Origin: Halosimplex aquaticum
GTDB taxonomy: Archaea > Halobacteriota > Halobacteria > Halobacteriales > Haloarculaceae
Assembly (NCBI RefSeq): GCF_028747785.1
Contig: NZ_CP118158.1
Location: 1,178,001 to 1,242,000, forward strand
Direction of reading: 5' to 3'
DNA length: 64,000 nt
Positions within the stretch are counted from its first letter, which is position 1, and every line of letters begins with the position of its first letter. The translations under genes were made by a program, and so were the position numbers. The notes beneath the pieces are model-generated. The model was given only the letters and a program-made list of their open reading frames with translations. It did no database searches and was not told the DNA's origin. Below, one piece after another: positions 32,481 to 41,111 of this stretch.

Positions 32481-33193
32481 CACACGTGACCGACCGCTCC
32501 CCCCTCTCCGCGATCGGTGCGTTCACGGTGGTAGTCGCCCTCGTCCTCGCGACCGTCGGGTCCCCGGCGACCGAGGCGTTCTACCGGAACGGCGCCGCGG
32601 GGAACCAGAACGCGGTCCAGGGCGGGACGCTCGACCTGAAACTCGCCGAGACGGGGCCGACCAACGGTCACGGGAGCACGACCGACGAGAGCGGCGCCGA
32701 CGCGGTCGCGGACACGCTGGAGGACCTGAACCACGACGCGCTCGGTGCACACAACGTGACCAACACGCTCACGCTGCAGAACGGTGCGTCGTCGCTCACG
32801 GCCGATCAGGTCGACATCGCCGTCGACTTCGCCGAGAACGACTCGGACGCCGACGACGGCAACGCCGCCAACACCGCCTCGACGCTCGAGGTGACCGCGT
32901 TCCACTACGCCGGGACGGATCTGACCGCGAGCGAACTGACCGACGAGAACGGCAACGGGATCCTCGACGTCGAGGATCTGACGCTCGGTTCGAACCCGTC
33001 GACGCTCTCCGGTCGCACGGGGATCGGTGTCGGCGGGAATCGCGATCTGACCATCGCGCTCTCGGGGTCGTCGGACCTCATCTCCGGCGTCGGGTCCACC
33101 GACGGCGTCGACATCACCGTCACGCTCACGGTCCGGACGACGGGGTTCGGGGACCCGGACGCGTCGACGAGCAACACGATCCAGTATGCGTAA
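32477..33193 (+). CDS. SipW-substrate-like exported protein 2
   Basis: The product is 238 residues with GTG start overlapping the previous stop (a second in-frame GTG is at 32486). A hydrophobic segment (IGAFTVVVALVLATVGS) is followed by EAFYRNGAAGNQNAVQGGTLDLKL, again the SipW-type mature start. It shares a calcium-loop-like DENGNGILDVED (156-167) and the terminal VDITVTLTV strand with protein 1, so the two are distant paralogs, perhaps major and minor units of one surface structure. It overlaps the signal peptidase gene by 8 nt. Confidence 0.8.
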   Translation: MTHVTDRSPLSAIGAFTVVVALVLATVGSPATEAFYRNGAAGNQNAVQGGTLDLKLAETGPTNGHGSTTDESGADAVADTLEDLNHDALGAHNVTNTLTLQNGASSLTADQVDIAVDFAENDSDADDGNAANTASTLEVTAFHYAGTDLTASELTDENGNGILDVEDLTLGSNPSTLSGRTGIGVGGNRDLTIALSGSSDLISGVGSTDGVDITVTLTVRTTGFGDPDASTSNTIQYA

Positions 33194-33647
33194 CAGACAC
33201 CTCCTCGTGACCGCTGCGGTCTTGCTGGTGGTGGCACCCGTGTTAGGACACGTCGCCATGTCGCTCGCTCCGGGAACCGCGAGTTATGTAGTCAGTAGCG
33301 ACAGCATGGCCCCGACGTTCGCGAGCGGGTCGCTCGTCTACGTCGGAGCGACCGGTGACTACGGCGCCGGCGACGTCATCACGTTCCGCCACGGCGACCG
33401 GACCGTCACTCACCGGGTCGTCGAGGAAACCGATAGGGGGTACGTGACCCGCGGCGACGCGAACGACCGCCTCGACGACTGGCGCGTCGAGGAGTCACAG
33501 GTGGTCGGCGAGGTCCTCCTCTCCGTCCCGGTGTACGGAGCGCTCCTGGCGTTCGCGGGGACGCCGCTGGGCTATCTGCTCGGCGTGGTCCTCCCCGCGT
33601 CGGTCCTGATACTCGTCGAGGTACGCGCGCTGGCGGGGCAGCTCTGA
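33186..33647 (+). CDS. Signal peptidase I, archaeal SipW/Sec11 type
   Basis: The product is 153 residues. An N-terminal membrane anchor (LLVTAAVLLVVAPVLGHVAM) is followed by the catalytic SSDSMAPTF with Ser40, His76 in VTHRVVEE (replacing the bacterial lysine) and Asp91/Asp94 in TRGDANDRL. A second membrane segment is near the C-terminus. It is the third gene of a tight overlap series behind two exported proteins with SipW-type signals, so it is most likely their dedicated processing enzyme and not the housekeeping peptidase. Confidence 0.9.
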   Translation: MRNRHLLVTAAVLLVVAPVLGHVAMSLAPGTASYVVSSDSMAPTFASGSLVYVGATGDYGAGDVITFRHGDRTVTHRVVEETDRGYVTRGDANDRLDDWRVEESQVVGEVLLSVPVYGALLAFAGTPLGYLLGVVLPASVLILVEVRALAGQL

Positions 33648-33651
33648 CCGG

Positions 33652-35487
33652 TCAGAGCACCGTCCCGTGTTTCTTGTCGGGGCGGTCCTTCTCGACGGAC
33701 TCGTAGAAGGCGAACCGTGCGGCGAGTTCCTCGCGCAGATCGGAGGGCGGGACGATCTCGTCGATGACCACCTCGCTGGCCATCCGGTGGACGTCGATGT
33801 CCTCGCGGTAAGCCTCGCGGAGCTCTCGCTCGCGGCGCTCGCGCTCATCGGGGTCGTCGATCTCGTTGAGTTTGTTGGCGTACACCGCGTTGATGGCCGC
33901 TTCGGGGCCCATGATGGCGATCTCGCCCGACGGGAGGCCGAGCGTCGACTCGGGGTCGTAGGCGGGACCGGACATCGCGTAGATGCCGGCGCCGTAGGCC
34001 TTCCGGACGACGACGCACTGTTTCGGGACCGTGGCCGCGGAGGTGGCGTAGATCATCTTCTTGCCCGCTTCGAGGATGCCCTCCTTCTCGACGCCGGAGC
34101 CGGCCATGAACCCCGGTGTGTCGCAGAGATACAGGAGGGGGACCTCGAACGCGTCGCACTTCCAGACGAACTCGGCGGCCTTGCGGGCGGCGTCGGGGAA
34201 GATCGCGCCGGCGCGACGCGCTGGCTGGTTGGCGACGACGCCGACGGGCCGGCCGTCGATCCGGGCGAACCCGGTCAGGATCTCCGGACCGAACTCGGGC
34301 TGGAGTTCGAAGAACGAGTCGGCGTCGACGACCCGCTCGATCACGCGCTCCATGTCGTAGCCCTTGTTCGGTTCCTGCGGGACGACGCCGTCGATGCCAC
34401 CGGGCGACTTCGCGGGCGCACGCCCCTCGGTCCGTGGCGGTTTCTCGTCGCTGTTGTCCGGGAGGTAAGCGATCAGTTGCGCGACGAGGTCCCTGGCGTG
34501 ATGTTCGTCCTCGGCGACGAGATCCGCCGAGCCGGAGTGGCGGGTGTGCACGTCGGGGCCGCCCAGGTCGTCGAGGTCGATCTGTTCGCCGGTGACCATC
34601 TCGACCATCCGCGGGCTGGCGATCGCCATGGCGGACATGTCCTCGACCATGACGGTGAAGTCGGCGAAGACGGGGGTGTAGGCCGCGCCGGCGATGCAGG
34701 GGCCGTAGAGGACGCAGATCTGGGGAACTCGTCCCGAGAGCATCGAGTGGTTGTAGTAGTACTTCCCGATGCCTTCGCGGTTGGCGAAGAAGCCGGTCTG
34801 CTGGTCGATCCGCCCGCCCGAGGAGTCCATCAGGTAGAGGACGGGCCGGCCGGTCTTCAGCGCGCGCTGTTGCATCCGGAGGAACTTCTCGACGCCGTGC
34901 TCGGCCATCGACCCCGCCTTGACGGTGAAGTCGTTGGCCATGAAGTGAACGTCTCGTCCCTCGAACTCGGCGGCGCCCGTGATGAGGCCGTCCGCGGGGA
35001 GCCTGTCGTCCGACTCGCCGTCGACCTCCGGCGAGTCGGCGTGCCAGGCGTCGAAGTTGGCGAACGTGCCGTCCTCGAAGCGCAGGCCCGACGGGTCCTC
35101 CGCGGTCGCCGCGCCGTCGCCGGTGGCGCGCTCCCCGGGGACCGGGTCGGTGTCGCCGAACCAGAGTTCGAGACGGTCGCGGACGAACAGTTTCCCCTGC
35201 TCGGCCAGGCGCTCGCGGTACTTCTCGGGCCCGCCCCGGCGGATGTCGGCGATCTCCTCGCGGAGCGCCCGTTCGCGGGCTGTCGGTCCGAGGTCCTCGT
35301 CGGCGGCGGGAGAGGGTCCGGCGCTTCGATCGGAGGCGTCGGCGTCGACGTCGCGGACGACGGCGGGGTCGTCGTCGTCGCCGATGTACACCTCGACGTG
35401 GCCGTCGCCGGACACGTGTCGCTCCAGGGCGGAGGCGATCGCTTCCGCCTCGTCGACGCTCGCCTCCTGGGCGATTCGAACTCGCAT
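33652..35487 (-). CDS. Acyl-CoA carboxylase carboxyltransferase subunit with N-terminal extension
   Basis: The product is 611 residues, about 90 longer than usual PccB/MmdA proteins. From about residue 60 onward it is the two-fold crotonase-like carboxyltransferase. YLMDSSGGRIDQQTG and QICVLYGPCIAGAAYTP form the first oxyanion site, and FMAGSGVEKEGILEAG...VVVRKAYGAGIYAMSG the second. The extra N-terminus (RIAQEASVDEAEAIASALERHV) resembles the small epsilon/PccX-type helper in spacing of its helix, which is tentative. A propionyl-, acetyl- or methylmalonyl-CoA substrate is possible. The biotin carboxylase partner is not adjacent. Confidence 0.88.
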   Translation of the reverse strand: MRVRIAQEASVDEAEAIASALERHVSGDGHVEVYIGDDDDPAVVRDVDADASDRSAGPSPAADEDLGPTARERALREEIADIRRGGPEKYRERLAEQGKLFVRDRLELWFGDTDPVPGERATGDGAATAEDPSGLRFEDGTFANFDAWHADSPEVDGESDDRLPADGLITGAAEFEGRDVHFMANDFTVKAGSMAEHGVEKFLRMQQRALKTGRPVLYLMDSSGGRIDQQTGFFANREGIGKYYYNHSMLSGRVPQICVLYGPCIAGAAYTPVFADFTVMVEDMSAMAIASPRMVEMVTGEQIDLDDLGGPDVHTRHSGSADLVAEDEHHARDLVAQLIAYLPDNSDEKPPRTEGRAPAKSPGGIDGVVPQEPNKGYDMERVIERVVDADSFFELQPEFGPEILTGFARIDGRPVGVVANQPARRAGAIFPDAARKAAEFVWKCDAFEVPLLYLCDTPGFMAGSGVEKEGILEAGKKMIYATSAATVPKQCVVVRKAYGAGIYAMSGPAYDPESTLGLPSGEIAIMGPEAAINAVYANKLNEIDDPDERERRERELREAYREDIDVHRMASEVVIDEIVPPSDLREELAARFAFYESVEKDRPDKKHGTVL

Positions 35488-35679
35488 GTCTGCTACGTCG
35501 CACGCTATCGGTAAAATATGCCGCCCCGTCCCGCGGCCCACGTCGGCTCCCGGCCCCGTCTGCTCCCGGCCCCGTCGGCCCCGTCGGCCCGCCTTCGACC
35601 CGCTGTTCCGGGCGCGCGGGTTTCAAAGTTGATAGCCCCGGGCGACCGGTTAAGTAGGTGAACGGTCAACCTCGCGCCA

Positions 35680-38193
35680 ATGCGTCTCCGGTCGCTCTGT
35701 CTGATCGTCCTCCTCGCGAGTTCCGTCGTCGCGCCCTCCGTCGCCGGCGGATCGACAGGCGCGTCGGTCGGTGAGAAGCCCGCAGTCGCGGTCACCATCG
35801 GGTCGACGCCGATGGACGACGGCGACACCTACGAGACCGGCGACGACGTGACGCTCGCGATCAACGCCTCGGTGGGGGCCGATGCGGCCGCCGACACCGA
35901 ACTCTCGGAGATCGTCGTTCGCGTCAACGGCGAGCACGCCCGCTCTATCGCGGTCAACGGCAGTTCGGCGTCGGAACGGGTCGAGCCGGAACTGTCCGAC
36001 GGAAACAACTCGCTCAGGGTCATCGTGACCGACGACGCCGGGAACGTCAACTCGACCGCGTTCACGGTGGCGAAAGACGCCGAAGCGCCCCACGTGTATC
36101 TGACCAGCCCGTACCAGTCGGCGCCGTGGAAGCCGATCGCCGACGGGACGACCAACCGGTCGCGCGCCACGATCGCCGGCAACGTCATCGAGGACTCCAC
36201 GGTGGAGAAACTCCACATCACCCGGACCTTCCAGGGCGAGCGGTCCACCCGCGTCCTGCGGGACGTGGGCGAGAACTTCTCGGTCGAGATGTTCCTGGGG
36301 TACACCGGTGGGAACGAGAGCGGGACCAACGACTTCCGGATCACCGTCACCGACGAGTTCGACAACGTCCGCCTCTACGACTTCTCTGTCGAGGTCACCG
36401 ACGACCGCGCCCCCCGGATCTCGCTCGAACCGTTCCCCAACGAGACGACGAGCAATCGGATCCCCCTCGCAGGCACCGTCACGGACGGCGTCGGCATTCG
36501 CGAGGCCAACCTGACGGTCACCGGGATCGACGGGAACGTCAGCGACACCGAATCGATCGCCGACCGCCGCACCCGACGACTGGACCCCGACCGCCTTTCG
36601 AAGTCGTTCAACGAGTCGGTGTACACCCTCTTCCCGGGCACCTACGAGGCGACTGTATCGGTCACTGACATCACCGGCAAGCGGACGACCCGGACGGTGA
36701 CGATCGAACGGAAGCCACACGAGGAACGCGACGTGGCGCCGGAGATCGAGATCGACCGCGACAGGACGGTCGTGCTCGGCCCCGAACGCCTGTTCCTCAC
36801 CGGCGTCGCCTACGAGGGCGTCACCCGTCGACTCGTGGTCGAGACGCGCCGCGCCGACACGGGCGAGACGCTCGACTATCAGGTCGTCCACTCGGGGTCG
36901 CGCAGCGACCGCGTCGAGTTCGACCGCGAGGTCACCATCGCCGCGAACCGGACGGACGTGATCGTCCGCGCGACGGACGCGAAGGGGATCGAACACACCA
37001 GGCGCTTCGCCGTCGACGGCCGCACGCAGGAGACGTTCGTCGACGAGGCCGACGGGGGCGACGCCGACGACTGGCCGCGCGTGACGGTCGAACCGCTCCA
37101 GGACGGCCGCGCGGGCACGGCGAGTTCGTCCGTGACCGTCCGCGGCGGTGCCGCCGGGACGACGGTCTCGATCCCCGACGCCGACGGGCCCAGCGCCGTC
37201 GCCGCGACCCAGAACGTGTCCGTCGACGCCCTCTCGATCGCGCTCGCCGCCGACACCAACGTCACCGCGACCGTCGTCGCCCGGGAGCGGGCGGGATCGG
37301 CGCTCAGCGCGCCCGACGGAGCGAACTCGGCGGCGACCGTCACCGTCCAGCACTCCGTCGCTGGCGACGCGGTCAGCGGCGTCACCTTCGAACTCACCGT
37401 CCGCCGGGCGTACCTCGACGCTCACGGCCTCGACCCGGCGAACCTCTCGGTGTACCGGCGGTCGGCCGGGAACTGGTCGGCGATCGGGACGGAACTGGTC
37501 GCGTCGAACGAGACCCACGCCCGCTACGCGGTGGAGTCGCCCGGTCTCTCCGTGTTCTCGCTGGCGACCGAACCCGCGCCGGCCGACGCCGCCGGGAACG
37601 GCACAACTGGCAACGGGACAGTCGGTAACGGAACAGCGGCCAACGGAACGGTGAGCAACGGCACCACCGGCGATCAGGCGGCCGGGAACGGGACACAGTC
37701 CGACGGGGCCGACGGCGGCGCCGACGGCGACGGCGCCGCGGCGCAGATCATCGTCAGCAACGTCACGGTCAACCGGACCGAGGTCGCCGTCAACGAGTCC
37801 GTCGCGGTCAACGTCACGCTGGCGAACAAGGGCGAGGGCGACGGGACGTACACGGCCGGTCTCCAGACGATCCAGGGCATGAACGTCTCGTTCGTCGCCA
37901 AGGAGTCGGTCGCGGTGCCCGCTGGCGAACGGCGGGAGGTCGGGTTCACGACGCAGTTCGCGACCGAGGGCAACCACACCGTGATGGTCAACGGCACCCA
38001 GGCCGGCCCCGTCGTCGTCGGCAGCGGCGGCGGCCTGTTCTCGTTCCTGTCCGTGTTCTCGTTCCTCTCCGTCCTCCCGCTCCGGCTCATCGGCATGGCG
38101 CTCGGCGGGATTCTCGGACTGCTACTCGTGCTCGCCCTCCTGCGGTTCGTCCTGGGGAAGGTCGGCGGTGGCGGCGACAGCGCGAGCGGGTGA
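35680..38193 (+). CDS. Large exported surface glycoprotein with Ig-like repeats
   Basis: The product is 837 residues. The signal peptide is MRLRSLCLIVLLASSVVAPSVAGG. Several tandem beta-sandwich (Ig/CARDB-like) domains of about 90 residues follow to residue 520, recognisable by repeated N-x-S-x-R-V-x-V...TD-x-A/F-N-V-x-x-x-x-F-x-V units. A 'PGF-pre-PGF'-like domain ends VESPGLSVFSLA. The linker contains at least eight NGT/NGS-type sequons between 630 and 670. A final CARDB-like domain precedes a C-terminal membrane segment (LIGMALGGILGLLLVLALL). It is an S-layer-associated cell-surface protein of unknown role. Confidence 0.85.
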   Translation: MRLRSLCLIVLLASSVVAPSVAGGSTGASVGEKPAVAVTIGSTPMDDGDTYETGDDVTLAINASVGADAAADTELSEIVVRVNGEHARSIAVNGSSASERVEPELSDGNNSLRVIVTDDAGNVNSTAFTVAKDAEAPHVYLTSPYQSAPWKPIADGTTNRSRATIAGNVIEDSTVEKLHITRTFQGERSTRVLRDVGENFSVEMFLGYTGGNESGTNDFRITVTDEFDNVRLYDFSVEVTDDRAPRISLEPFPNETTSNRIPLAGTVTDGVGIREANLTVTGIDGNVSDTESIADRRTRRLDPDRLSKSFNESVYTLFPGTYEATVSVTDITGKRTTRTVTIERKPHEERDVAPEIEIDRDRTVVLGPERLFLTGVAYEGVTRRLVVETRRADTGETLDYQVVHSGSRSDRVEFDREVTIAANRTDVIVRATDAKGIEHTRRFAVDGRTQETFVDEADGGDADDWPRVTVEPLQDGRAGTASSSVTVRGGAAGTTVSIPDADGPSAVAATQNVSVDALSIALAADTNVTATVVARERAGSALSAPDGANSAATVTVQHSVAGDAVSGVTFELTVRRAYLDAHGLDPANLSVYRRSAGNWSAIGTELVASNETHARYAVESPGLSVFSLATEPAPADAAGNGTTGNGTVGNGTAANGTVSNGTTGDQAAGNGTQSDGADGGADGDGAAAQIIVSNVTVNRTEVAVNESVAVNVTLANKGEGDGTYTAGLQTIQGMNVSFVAKESVAVPAGERREVGFTTQFATEGNHTVMVNGTQAGPVVVGSGGGLFSFLSVFSFLSVLPLRLIGMALGGILGLLLVLALLRFVLGKVGGGGDSASG

Positions 38194-38211
38194 AAACAGC
38201 GAGGGCGGCGG

Positions 38212-39096
38212 TTACGACAGTTCGGCTTCGACCCGGTCGACGAGGTCCGCGTTTCCGAGGTAGACGGGACTGCGCTCGTGGAGTTCGTCGGGGTCGGCGT
38301 CCAGCAGGTCGCCGTACCCGTCGGAGACGCGACCGCCGGCGGCGTCGACGACCAGACCGACCGGCGCGCACTCGAAGCAGTAGCGGAGCTTCCCTTCCGG
38401 CGTGTCTTCGAGTTCGGGATAGGCGAAGATACCGCCGTGGGTGAGCACCTGCGTCACGTCGGCGATGAAGGCGCCGCCGTAGCGGAGTTTCAACCGGTCC
38501 TCCTCGAAGCCTTCGACGGCGGCCGTGACGCCGGGCGTCCAGTCCGGGCGGCGGCCGCCGAAGGCGTAGACGGTCGGGTCCTCTGGGAGAGTGAAGTCCT
38601 CGCGGAGGGACTTCCGGTCGCCGCCCTCGATCAGGTACTCGTCGACCGTCTCGCCGTCGCAGACGACCATCGTCGTGTTCGGCCCGTAGAGGACGAACGC
38701 GGCGGCGACGAGATCCGACCCGCTCGTCGGGAGCGGTTCGTCGTAGACGCCGACGATGGTGCCCACCGGGTTGTTCGACCGGAGGTTCGAAGAGCCGTCG
38801 AGCGGGTCGAGCGCGAGGTGGTACTCGCCGCCGTCGGCGCGCTGCTGGTCTTCGCGTTCCTCCGAGGCGTAAGAGGCGACCGCGTCGAGGTCGAGCAGGC
38901 GCTCGGCGAACAGTTCGTCGGCGTGCTCGTCGGCGGCGCTGACGCGCTCGCCGCTGGGGTTCTCGCCGTCGACGTAGGCGCGGCGCTCGGGCAGGGCTTC
39001 GCGGACCTCCACGGCCGTCTCGCGGACCACGTCGAAGACGGCGTCGACTCCCTCGTCGCCGGTCCACTCGGCCGGAGACGGGGCCGACCGATTCAT
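38212..39096 (-). CDS. fbp: Fructose-1,6-bisphosphatase
   Basis: The product is 294 residues. It hydrolyses fructose 1,6-bisphosphate in gluconeogenesis. The metal signature DPLDGSSN is at 97-104; upstream ASEERED (78-84) supplies further acidic ligands, and GKLRYCFECAP is a substrate-region motif. Length and motifs fit class I FBPase, not the archaeal bifunctional FBPA/P. It overlaps the aldolase stop by 4 nt, so one message codes for two consecutive enzymes of the same pathway. Confidence 0.92.
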   Translation of the reverse strand: MNRSAPSPAEWTGDEGVDAVFDVVRETAVEVREALPERRAYVDGENPSGERVSAADEHADELFAERLLDLDAVASYASEEREDQQRADGGEYHLALDPLDGSSNLRSNNPVGTIVGVYDEPLPTSGSDLVAAAFVLYGPNTTMVVCDGETVDEYLIEGGDRKSLREDFTLPEDPTVYAFGGRRPDWTPGVTAAVEGFEEDRLKLRYGGAFIADVTQVLTHGGIFAYPELEDTPEGKLRYCFECAPVGLVVDAAGGRVSDGYGDLLDADPDELHERSPVYLGNADLVDRVEAELS

Positions 39097-39899
39097 GCCT
39101 TGGCGGGCGCGGCCTGGAGCGCTTCGTCAACGGACGCCTCCTCGTAGATGACCTTCTCCAGCGCGTCGAGGATGCGCCGCGGGTTCTCGCGCTGCCAGAC
39201 GTTGCGGCCGACGGCGAGACCGGCGCCGCCGGCGTCGATGACGCTCTTGACGTTCTCGAGGAACTCGCGGTCGTTCTTCTTCGACCCGCCGGACATGATC
39301 ACCTTGGTCGGCCCCGCCATCCGGTTGACCCGTTCCATGGCCTCCCGGCTCCCAGGATATTTGACCTTCGCCACGTCGGCGCCGAGTTCGAGCCCGAGCC
39401 GGGCGGCGTAGGCGATGACGTCGTCCTTGGTGTCGTTCTTGACGCCCTGGCCGCGGGCGTAGGACCACATCACGACGGGGAGGCCGTACTCGCGGGCCTT
39501 CTCCTGGACCTCGCGGAACTCCTCGAACATCTCGACCTCGCAGTTCGTGCCGGGGTAGACGGTGAAGCCGATGGACTCGGCGCCCAACTCCTCGGCGGCG
39601 TACTCTACCGAGCAGTTGACGGCGCTGTCGGGCTCGCCCATCCAGAGGTTGGAGGTGCCGTTGAGCTTGGCGAGCAGCGACACGTCGTCCTCGTAGGAGG
39701 GGTAGTAGGCCTCGGCGACGCCCTTCCCGACCGCGAGCGACGTGACCGCCGGGTGTGTGGCGACCTCGAAGACGTGTTCCGGGTTCGCGCTCTCGGGCTG
39801 TGGGTCGAAGTCGACCGGCCCGTGCTCGATGCCGTGATCGTACGCCAAAACGAGTACTTTCCCGTCCCGCGTGACCGGAGCGTCGTCGATGGGTCGCAT
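39093..39899 (-). CDS. fba: Class I (archaeal, DhnA-type) fructose-bisphosphate aldolase
   Basis: The product is 268 residues, a TIM barrel using a Schiff-base lysine (VAKVKYPGS, Lys about 177). The phosphate-binding GGSKKND and GAGLAVGRNVWQRENP lie on the last strands, and LAYDHGIEHGP is at the start. The same fold also serves 2-amino-3,7-dideoxy-heptulosonate synthase (AroA'). The operon with fructose bisphosphatase argues for FBP aldolase. A clean TATA box stands 27-35 bp upstream, so the message is nearly leaderless. Confidence 0.9.
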   Translation of the reverse strand: MRPIDDAPVTRDGKVLVLAYDHGIEHGPVDFDPQPESANPEHVFEVATHPAVTSLAVGKGVAEAYYPSYEDDVSLLAKLNGTSNLWMGEPDSAVNCSVEYAAEELGAESIGFTVYPGTNCEVEMFEEFREVQEKAREYGLPVVMWSYARGQGVKNDTKDDVIAYAARLGLELGADVAKVKYPGSREAMERVNRMAGPTKVIMSGGSKKNDREFLENVKSVIDAGGAGLAVGRNVWQRENPRRILDALEKVIYEEASVDEALQAAPAKA

Positions 39900-39925
39900 T
39901 ACGAATACGCGTACTCGGACCGGCG

Positions 39926-39934
39926 TTATATATC
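39926..39934 (-). promoter_or_regulatory. TATA box of the fba-fbp operon
   Basis: Read on the minus strand the box is GATATATAA. It is 27-35 bp upstream of the aldolase ATG (39899). The remaining intergenic sequence to 40169 shows no gene. Confidence 0.7.
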
Positions 39935-40169
39935 TTCTTTCTGACACTATTTACTACTGGCCGAGTAAACGATTGGCGCGTGCGACGCATCCGCACGGGC
40001 TGAAAGCCCCGATATCGCGGGTTCGGGCGTAATCGACAATTAGCTGGTAACGAAGTTTCAACTACGAGATTATTTCCGGGTCGGCAAGCGGTCGCCGCGC
40101 GGGTCGGGTCGCCAGCTGACGGGCGGGTGCGCCAGCAGGCTTACGCCCCGGGCGGGCGGAGCGTGAGGT

Positions 40170-41030
40170 ATGCGCGGACTCGATGCCATCGACACCGTCG
40201 GCGTCGTCGGCGCCGGCACCATGGGAAGCGGGATCGCTCAGGTCGCGACGCAGGCCGGATACGACGTCGTCCTCCGCGACGTCGCCGACCACCTCGTCGA
40301 GCGCGGGATCGAGACGCTCTCGGGCGGGCTCGACCGGCTCACCGACGAGGGGGAGATCACCGCCGACGAGGCCGACGCGATGCGCGAGCGCGTCGACGGA
40401 ACGACCGACCTGGAGGACCTGGCCGAGGCGGACGTGGTGATCGAAGCGGTGGTCGAGGAGATGGACGTGAAGCGGGAGGTGTTCGCCGACCTCGACGAGG
40501 TGACCGACGACGACGTCGTGCTGGCGACCAACACGAGCACGCTCTCGATCACGACCATCGCCAGCGCCACCGAGCGCCCCGAGCACGTCGTCGGTCTGCA
40601 CTTCATGAACCCCGTCCCGGTCATGCGAGGGGTCGAAGTCGTCGTCGGCGAGAAGACCGCGCCCGCCGTCGCGGAGTTCGCCCACGACTTCGCCGAAGCG
40701 CTCGGGAAGGAGACCTGGGAGGCCGACGACAAGCCGGGCTTCGTGACGAACCGCATCCTCATGCCGTGGATCAACGAGGGGATCCGCGCTTACGACGAGG
40801 GCGTTGCCTCGAAGGAGGACGTCGACCGCGGGATGGAACTCGGCACGAACGTCCCGATGGGACCGCTCGAACTGGCCGACCACATCGGCCTCGACGTCTG
40901 TCTGCACGCCTCCGAGACGCTCCACGAGGAACTCGGCGACCGCTACCAGCCCGCCTACCTGCTGAAGCGAAAGGTCGAGGCCGGTGACCTGGGGAAGAAG
41001 TCCGGACGGGGCTTCTACGAGTACGACTGA
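40170..41030 (+). CDS. 3-hydroxyacyl-CoA dehydrogenase
   Basis: The product is 286 residues, NAD-dependent, oxidising 3-hydroxyacyl-CoA (3-hydroxybutyryl-CoA type). The Rossmann motif GAGTMGSGIAQ is at 14-24 and ANTSTLSIT follows. The catalytic His is in VGLHFMNPVPVM, with the Glu partner in the following RGVEVVVGE region. The C-terminal helical domain has KPGFVTNRIL and GRGFYEYD at the end. It is a single-domain enzyme without a fused enoyl-CoA hydratase. An acyl-CoA dehydrogenase is encoded about 3 kb downstream. Confidence 0.93.
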   Translation: MRGLDAIDTVGVVGAGTMGSGIAQVATQAGYDVVLRDVADHLVERGIETLSGGLDRLTDEGEITADEADAMRERVDGTTDLEDLAEADVVIEAVVEEMDVKREVFADLDEVTDDDVVLATNTSTLSITTIASATERPEHVVGLHFMNPVPVMRGVEVVVGEKTAPAVAEFAHDFAEALGKETWEADDKPGFVTNRILMPWINEGIRAYDEGVASKEDVDRGMELGTNVPMGPLELADHIGLDVCLHASETLHEELGDRYQPAYLLKRKVEAGDLGKKSGRGFYEYD

Positions 41031-41111
41031 GCGCACGGAACGCCAGCCGAGACTCAAATCACAGTCTGATCCTCCGGAACCGACTTGATACGCGGGCGAG
41101 ACGAACGGGTA

